Assembly (NCBI GenBank): GCA_026874595.1
Contig: CM049312.1
Location: 70,278,929-70,342,928 of the forward strand
Source: Sipunculus nudus
Taxonomy: Eukaryota > Annelida > Sipuncula > Golfingiida > Sipunculidae
Direction of reading: 5' to 3'
DNA: 64,000 bases
The notes beneath the pieces were generated by a model. It did no database searches, was not told where the DNA came from, and worked only from the letters and a program-made list of their open reading frames with translations. A program made the position numbers and the translations under genes. Of this stretch, positions 59,001-64,000 are shown piece by piece (position 1 is the stretch's first letter; the number at the start of each line of letters is the position of its first letter).

Positions 59001-61391
59001 TGTATCAATAATCCTGTTGGCCTGTCAGGCTTTCTCCCCTGTAAAGTAATGAAAAAAAAGATTGTGTTATAAGAAAAAAAAAAGAAAAATTGTTGCTTGT
59101 CCGAACAGCTCAGGGGACGAGTTAGACGGATAAATGATAGTTCGGATTAAAGAGGTTCTGTAAATCTGCGCGAGTTTCCACAATGCCTACCATCCTATAG
59201 TGCTGAGTATGAGACGTTATCAGATATTCATATACCCAAATGAAATTCATGAAACTAGCCTACGATAAACGTTGACAATAATATTTGAATTGTTTTCCAT
59301 CAATTGAATTAGTATATTATGTAAAATATATTAAAGTTATTTCTTAACGGCCATGGAAAGTATGAGCAATCGGTTTTCTTCCCAATTCACGTCATGAATC
59401 CGTTACAGTCATGATAACTAAATAAACTTTTCAGTTCATGCAACCAGGCCACAGTTGTTAAATTACATTTCATATTCAGGAATAACTATAAGATGTCATA
59501 ATTTTATTCATCGAAAGCCACTATGTTAAAATTAGAGGGGCGATTTTAACAATTATGACTTCAGTGGCATATAAGAAGGCAATGAAATAATGTTAATGAA
59601 ACACAACCCTTTGTTTTGACCAAATATGGCACCACCTCACGTGACCACGTGACAACGGCCTTGACATTGGTGTCCATCAGGAGATCGTATTCTTCCATCG
59701 TGGCTTCAAGGCTGTTTTTGCCCACATAGGCTCCAGCATTATTGACCTTGAGAATATTCATATGAGAATACGAAAATAAGTCCACTCAATAATATGAGGA
59801 AAAACAACTCTTATCTATATATTCTCAGATTCATATTTTCAGGGTTTTATAGGCCTATTTTGAAACAATTTAGGGCCCGATCGAAAATTCGAAACTGGTT
59901 TCGCGTTCGGCCACTTTCTTAAAACTGTTCGATTAATAATAGCGAGGCCGAAACTGGTTATGTCAAAACTGCGAAACCATCTCTGGAGATGGTTTCCGCT
60001 TCGCTAACACCGTCCACTAGATAACTATATTTACATGATGGCGGCGATGGGCCAAAGTTTTGCAATTATGTTAATTATTTTATTAATTGATACTGTCGGT
60101 GCCTGTTAAAATTAAATAAACAATAACTGAGGTATAAACATTCTTTGGGTAGTGTTATGAATTCATTAATACCAATTCAATCTTAGTTGTATAGTCAAAG
60201 ATGAAACGCATGTATCCTGTATATATGTCCACGCGTTTGACACGTGGATATGTTAAAAGACACAAAGAAACGGTCTAATTTCATCATAACTGCAATATAA
60301 ATTCGCCAGTCACAACAAAAATGCTCCCACTTAGTCCATCAGTGGCCAGGCATGAAACTCAACTTTTGTTGATATTTTCCTCATTAATTTATATAATTAT
60401 ATTGAATAATTTATGGTGTTATCATAATTTGTCTTTTAAAACAGAAACCGCCCACTTAAAAATACAAGGCAAAACCAAATTCGCCAGTCACAATTAAAAT
60501 GCTCGAACTTGGTCCCTTAGTGGACAGGCACAGAAATATAACTTTTGATTACATATCATCATTAATTAAATTAATTAAATTAATAATTCATGATGATATA
60601 AAACAATTTTCTATTAAAACCGAAACCGTCAACTTGTAAATACAAGGCGAAACCATACAAAACCAGTGTCCTCGGAACAGAAACCAGTTTGGAATTTTTG
60701 AGTGGCCCTTAGATTTAATGATTTTGTACTAGGAGCAGAATAATAAAACAAAAACGAAGATAATATTTTCCTATGCTTTATAATTAGTCTGTTCATATAA
60801 TAACCAACACTCCGTGAATAGACTTGTAATCACATGACCAAAAAAAAAGATAAAATACAACGAATTTAAAAGTGATTTATAACGCTCTCATTTATTGCAC
60901 AGTCACGTACCAGCAGGTCGAGCTGGCCGAATTTCCTGATGGTCTGTTCTATTGCCGATTTGACAACGGACGAGTCTCTGACGTCACCAGGAACCAAGAT
61001 CACCTGCAATGAATGTAGGCTACTTCCCACATACGCATTATATTCTTGTATCTTAGATATTGTGAAGTCACGTGTATCTTTAACCATCAGCAATTATTCG
61101 AAAAAAAGATTGCAATGTTATAACAGCTTTGAAGATATAATTAATATTGTCAGTATATATGTGTGTGTGTGTGTGAGAGAGAAAAAAAGAATGTTTTTTA
61201 TATTTGAGATGTAACCAAAGTTTAAGTTCGATTTGAGAGGAAAAACCTATCGGAGGAGACAAAGACACTACGCACGTCACTCTGTTTAAGCCCCGCCTCC
61301 TGGCAGCGTTTGGCCACGCCCTCCAGAGCAAGTCGGTATCCCTTCCCAGCGAGATGGATGGCCGTCCCGGCTCCGATACCCGAACTAGCAC
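49388..61391 (-). CDS. Classical short-chain dehydrogenase/reductase gene (exon 1 not in view)
   Basis: A multi-exon NAD(P)-dependent oxidoreductase with a Rossmann fold, about 240 residues visible and therefore near the usual 250. Segments in order: 61,276-61,391; 60,911-61,003; 59,608-59,746; 58,807-58,847; 56,052-56,121; 51,928-51,964; 51,363-51,426; 49,388-49,540. Motifs: cofactor-binding GASSGIG; VPGDV; VNNAG; TNVKAV; catalytic Ser in NIVNVSS, with Tyr-x-x-x-Lys 13 residues later as YNMGK; VNSV/NPG; and the C-terminal [18 protein letters not shown]. The substrate cannot be told from sequence. Oddities: the cofactor loop after RLAL lacks about eight residues, including the usual TGR-type stretch. 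The acceptor of the 37-bp exon is AT instead of AG. Repeat elements fill most introns. The initiating exon probably lies beyond 64,000. Confidence 0.88.
49814..51347 (-). mobile_element. Hairpin-ended element, AGGTCA cassette, inside an SDR intron
   Basis: Reverse-strand copy of the 11,293-12,822 type: AACTAGGGACCC... at the 49,814 end, AGGTCA monomers read as GTGACCTTGACCTTTGACC at 49,870-50,830, one unit with GGTGGCGCCACC at 50,990-51,280, and the end hairpin AGTCAGCTGAGCTAAAAAG at 51,347. It holds G-rich runs near 51,116-51,128. Confidence 0.7.
51363..51426 (-). CDS. SDR exon 8
   Basis: 64 bp, entering with one base and leaving in phase 0. The acceptor TTTTTCTCACAG is strong and the donor is GTATCC. 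It encodes (N)[21 protein letters not shown], covering the conserved PG motif and the variable substrate-lid region. Confidence 0.88.
51842..51891. repeat. AT microsatellite
   Basis: An uninterrupted AT dinucleotide run of about 48 bp in the intron between SDR exons 7 and 8. Confidence 0.95.
51928..51964 (-). CDS. SDR exon 7 with altered splice acceptor
   Basis: 37 bp if it begins AGATGGGC. It then joins in frame as [12 protein letters not shown] and leaves in phase 2 at a good donor, GTGAGT. The two bases before it on the minus strand are AT (TTTTAACAT/AGATGG), not AG. The only nearby AG is the exon's own first two bases; using it drops 2 bp and shifts the frame, giving a stop within the next exon. 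The hairpin-family element at 51,976 ends 11 bp upstream of this exon. Confidence 0.75.
51976..53577 (-). mobile_element. Hairpin-ended element, AT-rich cassette, next to SDR exon 7
   Basis: Reverse copy of 13,383-15,994. AACAAGGGATCCCTGGGTCA starts it at 51,976; a block with TGTAACCCTGGTGGTACAAT and a long G run (52,773-52,790) mirrors 14,230-14,360; the folded end ATAGCTCAGATTACTTATGATCAGCTGAGCTA closes it near 53,572. It includes a TA microsatellite at about 52,975-53,029. Confidence 0.68.
53578..54043. repeat. Intronic stretch with iterated AAACGGTTTGAA motifs
   Basis: At 53,845-53,975 the motif AACGGTTTGAA / AAAACGTTTT recurs at least six times. The outer ends are not resolved, though GACAGGGGTAATAG at 53,988 could be one terminus of a small TIR element. 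The rest is unannotated. Confidence 0.45.
54044..54990 (-). repeat. Truncated hairpin-family copy
   Basis: It begins AACAAGGGACCCATGGGCCC. It shares text with the AT-rich cassette type (AAGCTACTCTTTTTAATCAA; TACAGGAAAAAAACGTGGCG near 54,940). No closing hairpin is found. Confidence 0.5.
54991..55667. other. SDR intron sequence, no feature seen
   Basis: AT-rich; nothing recognised. Confidence 0.4.
55668..55880 (+). repeat. 72-bp minisatellite, about three units
   Basis: GTTAGGGCAGG starts units at 55,671, 55,743 and 55,814. Each contains TCTTCCTGTCCCAG and TGTCAGGGCAGG. The Cys-rich open frame across it is only the repeat read in one frame. Confidence 0.8.
55881..56051. other. Short intron remainder
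   Basis: Unique-looking sequence between the minisatellite and the donor of SDR exon 6. Confidence 0.4.
56052..56121 (-). CDS. SDR exon 6 (YxxxK)
   Basis: 70 bp, phase 0 in and phase 1 out, between GCTATTTTCAG and GTAAGA. It encodes [20 protein letters not shown] then FSN and the first base of the next codon. YNMGK is the catalytic Tyr/Lys pair. Confidence 0.88.
56648..58259 (-). mobile_element. Hairpin-ended element with tandem units, in the SDR intron 5
   Basis: Reverse copy of the 22.6-kb family. The GACGCTCAGCTGACTGGGAA end is at 56,670; about four to five internal units carry GTTACGATTTGTGCCCTGTT, CTGGGGGG and GGTGGYGCCACCAG; the folded end ATAGCTCAGATGACTTACATTCAGCTCAGCT closes it at 58,221-58,252, preceded by a GGACGGAC run. 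It lacks the Helitron-like insertion present in the 22.6-kb copy. Confidence 0.73.
58260..58806. other. SDR intron remainder with a diverged repeat
   Basis: AAGGTCATCCATGTT...ACTTGACCTAGC occurs at about 58,263 and 58,399, a diverged short tandem repeat, followed by GGACGGAAAGACGAACGGACGG. No exon is seen. Confidence 0.4.
58807..58847 (-). CDS. SDR exon 5 (catalytic Ser)
   Basis: 41 bp, phase 1 in and phase 0 out, between TACTCTTTCAG and GTGAGT. It encodes [14 protein letters not shown]. The second Ser of VSS is 13 residues before the catalytic Tyr in the next exon, the usual spacing. Too short to notice without the family pattern. Confidence 0.88.
58848..59607. other. SDR intron 4
   Basis: Nothing recognisable besides A-rich tracts near 59,050-59,090. 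Confidence 0.45.
59608..59746 (-). CDS. SDR exon 4 (VNNAG and active-site Asn)
   Basis: 139 bp, phase 0 in and phase 1 out. The acceptor is CTCAAG (AAG, weaker than CAG) and the donor is G/GTTGTG. It starts [20 protein letters not shown], contains DTNVKAV with the conserved Asn, and ends VVPYLVKTK. Confidence 0.88.
59871..60711. mobile_element. Small TIR element with iterated GAAACTGG motifs
   Basis: The left end TAGGGCCCGATCGAAAATTC (continuing GAAACTGGTTTC) pairs with the reversed right end TAAGGGCCACTCAAAAATTC (continuing CAAACTGGTTTC). CGAAACCAT and GAAACCG motifs recur inside. The middle has two diverged copies of AAATTCGCCAGTCACAA (about 60,299 and 60,478). No coding frame. It sits in SDR intron 3. 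Confidence 0.68.
60712..60910. other. SDR intron remainder
   Basis: No feature recognised. Confidence 0.4.
60911..61003 (-). CDS. SDR exon 3
   Basis: 93 bp, phase 0 at both ends, acceptor CATTGCAG, donor GTACGT. It encodes [12 protein letters not shown] through [10 protein letters not shown]. The D-V pair after PG is the usual adenine-side position, and KFGQLDLL leads into VNNAG. Confidence 0.9.
61157..61178. repeat. TG microsatellite
   Basis: A short TG run followed by GAGAGAG, between SDR exons 2 and 3. Confidence 0.85.
61276..61391 (-). CDS. SDR exon 2 (cofactor-binding motif)
   Basis: 116 bp between TTTTAATTTCAG and donor GTGCGT. It enters in phase 1 and leaves in phase 0. It encodes the GASSGIG turn (first Gly shared with exon 1), [15 protein letters not shown], then directly [16 protein letters not shown]. 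Relatives usually have about eight more residues between LAL and EGVAK, so this copy has an in-frame gap there. Confidence 0.88.
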
Positions 61392-61622
61392 CTGAAATTA
61401 AAAAGTATGTGTATTCAGTGATACTATGTTGATAACATTATGTCCGTTTCATTTTGGAAAATACGACTAACACATGAATGTCAATATTTAGCTTCTCTAG
61501 ATTACAAAATTGTAGGATAGTCTTCTGCTCTATTCCATTCCCCTACAAATAGTACGGCTGGGTTTAAATCCATTCAATTTTCCTGGATGGACTCAAATTG
61601 TCATAACATGGTATCAATTGTA

Positions 61623-62738
61623 TCCGCCAAAACTCAAAATCTATGTTTTCACGCGAGGTCCGCCGCCACCGCCAAGTTAGTTTTCGGAGAAATCTCTGAG
61701 ATCCTTGGACCAAACTTTCCGAAACCTGGCATAGTTATTTGCTCACCCATGTAGTTGTGCGTGACAAGGACTGGTGGCGCTACCTGCAGTCTCTTTTGTG
61801 CAGTATGAAGCTGTCTTTTTGATAACAACCCATAATATCTCATGATTGGTTCAATTTGTTGAGCTGAACTTTTGAGTGTGTATAGATCTAGGATCTCTTC
61901 ATCTCGTACTCGAGACTGGTGGCGCCACCTAAAATGACTTTTGCGTGGAGTCAATCAATACGTTTGACATATGTTCGTCTAGGAGATTAGTTCAATGAAT
62001 TGGGATGGAATTGTGCATGTTCACAGACCTTGGATATCTCCATCTCGTGTTTAGGCGGCAGTCGTTTTCTCGTGGCGTCCATCAGTGTGCTTTTCGTTGG
62101 GTGAAAATTGCTCATATCTCAGGAGTGATTTAATGTATTGGTCTGAAATTTAGCATGTCCATCAATCTTGGAGAGTTTTATTATAGACCAGACAGGTGGC
62201 GCCACCTCCTTTCCAAATTTCGAAGTATACTTTATTGCCCTTTTCCAGGAGTGATTTGCCGTATTGGCTTGAAATTGTGACTGTTCATAGATCTTGGTAA
62301 CCTCAATCTCGTTTTCATGACTGGTGCCGCCATCTGAAATTGTTTTCGCGTGGCTTCTATGTGTCTGTTTGTATTGGGTAAAAATCACTCATTTCTCAGA
62401 GTGAATGGATGTATCAGCCTGACATTTTTGCATGTTTATCCGTCTGGGATAGTTTTAATAAAGACTAGACAGGTGGCGACACCTGCTATTTTTTTTTTAT
62501 TTTTACAGAACACATCGATGCACTTTTTCTCCGTAGTGGATTGGTGTCTCTTTAGCATGGTGTATCTATCTGTAGATCTGTTTAGGTGACAATTGCACAT
62601 ATATGAGAAGTTTAAATGGCATTACTGATGCCACAATTTTTGAGTCCTGTCATCTCGGGAACATTCCATGCCTTACTTTACCCTGTCACTGTGATATGGC
62701 GAATACATGTATTCGCTTGTCGACTGCCCGTATTATAG
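61623..62738 (+). mobile_element. Helitron-like non-autonomous element, copy 2
   Basis: It starts TCCGCCAAAACTC after an A and ends CCGTATTATAG before a T. Near the 3' end is a perfect 18-bp palindrome, GCGAATACATGTATTCGC (62,699-62,716), about 22 bp from the terminus. The interior has repeated units with GGTGGCGCCACCT and ATCTCAGGAGTGATTT. It is shorter than copy 1 (1,116 versus 1,416 bp) and diverged. Assuming exon 1 is to the right, it lies in SDR intron 1. Confidence 0.6.
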
Positions 62739-63426
62739 TTATTAGACCTATCAGTTAGTTACAAATCTAAAATGAAAAGAGTTAGTTAAACCGAGGGTTA
62801 CTGCTTGACAAATTTGTGTGCCGGCTTTACTTATGGACATATGAGCCGATCGGTGGGTTGCAAATGTTAGTTCTGCATGTGCCGTCCGGCAGAAGCTCGT
62901 CATGGCTATGACCGGCGTGGCTATTACCACGCTTATTGCTTAACCCTCAAATTATAATGTTTATCGTTTACATGCACGTTCATATCCATTATCGCCCTAC
63001 GCCATATTAATTATTGCCTTACTGATCACATGAACTCGTGTTTATCATTTTTTTAATTGGCTCAATATTAGCAAGACTGGCATTTAGCTGTAGTTCCATT
63101 ATATCCGCGATTCTCTCGAGTTTCTTTATCGCGATCTCACCTGCTAAATCTATGCTAAAATATTAGATGAGTTGAAAAATAGTTACATGTTTTAACAGAT
63201 ACTTATTATTTACTAACATCGGTGGGAGTTCGTCTATAGACATTTATTTAATGTCGAAGAGGTAATAATTCCAACTTATTTAGGCCGGTCCAAATCCTAT
63301 GTGAGAAAATCGGTAGAATAAACTAGATGTGGTTCTCAGATACCGCCATATCAGCCCTATGACGATTACGACCAGATTGCTGGCTGTCAGAGTGCCTAAC
63401 ATCTACGTCTGAAGAACGGATCATAA
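62739..63426. other. Unannotated stretch
   Basis: Probably intron of the SDR gene. No match to an SDR first exon was found. Confidence 0.4.
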
Positions 63427-63427
63427 G

Positions 63428-63972
63428 GCCCCTTTTCCACGCGAGCGGAAACGCGTTATAGCTTTTCATGAAAGCGGAAACAAAATCGCACCCGTGTAAA
63501 TCATGTGTTCCTTTTCCAAGCACGCGGAAACGCGCACGGGTGAGCCTCCTTGTGGGGGTCAAGGACGCGAACGCAGGTTGCTTGAGGCAGCCCAGCATAG
63601 GCCTATACCGACATGTATGGCGACAAATCATACTTAACTGCTGCTCTGCTTGTCTACTTTAATGCATGATTATATATATATACATATATATGTGCGGCGG
63701 GGGTGTTAAATATCTTATTACTGACAGCGGTGGTTAATAATATTTACGACCCACAGCCGCCTGTCAATAACTACCGTTATAAAAACTGTACGTTTCTGCA
63801 AATATAACGAAATTTTAAATGTATACATGCATAAATTGAACTGTATATATATACATAACAGACACATGCTATACATATTGCCGGGAACGCTATGGAACGG
63901 TGAATCCCTTGTGAAAAAAAGGTCACGCGAAGGGAGTATTCCGCGGCACGCGTTTCCGCGCAAATGGAAAGC
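63428..63972. mobile_element. Small TIR element with iterated GCGGAAACGCG motifs
   Basis: The left end carries CCTTTTCCACGCGAGCGGAA (then ACGCG). The right end, reversed, reads GCTTTCCATTTGCGCGGAAA (then CGCG). CTTTTCCAAGCACGCGGAAA is repeated internally at about 63,512, and GCGGAAAC recurs at 63,474. No coding frame is believable. Confidence 0.55.
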
Positions 63973-64000
63973 TCAATTCAGCGCGATTTTTTTTTCAGCA

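Noticed and set aside
63130-63170. SDR first exon ending at ATAGATTTAGCAG/GTGAG
   Set aside because: The donor is good and the phase would fit, but the preceding frame has a stop and no VALVTG-like sequence expected before GASSGIG.
1-64000. One giant palindrome centred near 34 kb
   Set aside because: Repeat families are inverted between halves but in the same order, not the reversed order a palindrome needs.

Overview
The window is animal nuclear DNA. It is AT-rich, has small exons spread over long introns, and is dominated by interspersed repeats. Several repeats (tandem units carrying AGGTCA-type motifs, elements whose ends fold as AGCTCAGCTGACT hairpins, tRNA-derived SINEs, long G or C runs) suggest a bivalve mollusc. 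That taxonomic call rests on recognising the repeat style, not on a search, and I cannot name a species.

Two protein-coding loci are well supported. The first, on the + strand at about 21.3-22.5 kb, is a single long exon encoding a C2H2 zinc-finger array (12 fingers, one degenerate). The second, on the - strand from beyond the right edge to 49,388, is a classical short-chain dehydrogenase/reductase (SDR). It is split into at least eight visible exons of 37-153 bp, and its first exon is not in view. Reading phases join cleanly at every visible junction except one. At exon 7 the in-frame acceptor reads AT instead of AG, and a repeat element lies 11 bp upstream of that exon. The SDR also lacks about eight residues of the cofactor-binding loop. 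It may therefore be a damaged or unusual copy. One orphan candidate exon (30.4 kb) and one decayed mobile-element coding relic (27.2-29.3 kb) are weaker calls.

Layout. 0-1.2 kb: AGGTCA-rich 288-bp tandem array. 1.6-2.8 kb: tandem 180-bp units bounded by short inverted repeats. 4.0-8.4 kb: a complete, recently inserted, non-coding LTR retrotransposon. 9.3-9.6 kb: two SINE copies. 11.3-20.7 kb: hairpin-ended elements and a TIR element. 21.3-22.5 kb: zinc-finger exon. 22.6-26.3 kb: a hairpin-ended element with a Helitron-like element nested in it. 27-33 kb: relic, orphan exon, SINEs, decayed AGGTCA array. 34.9-39.6 kb: inverted arms with AAGATGGC motifs around a 669-bp tandem duplication. 41.0-42.7 kb: a 56-unit, 31-bp minisatellite with two interspersed unit types. 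43.2-49.0 kb: inverted copies of earlier repeats and a TA-flanked TIR element. 49.4-61.4 kb: SDR gene with repeat-filled introns. 61.6-64 kb: second Helitron-like copy and a small TIR element.

No functional link between the two genes is visible. Most of the structure concerns mobile DNA. The main results are the intact non-coding LTR element, a repeat family that keeps the same ends while changing its internal cassettes, and the altered splice site in the SDR gene.
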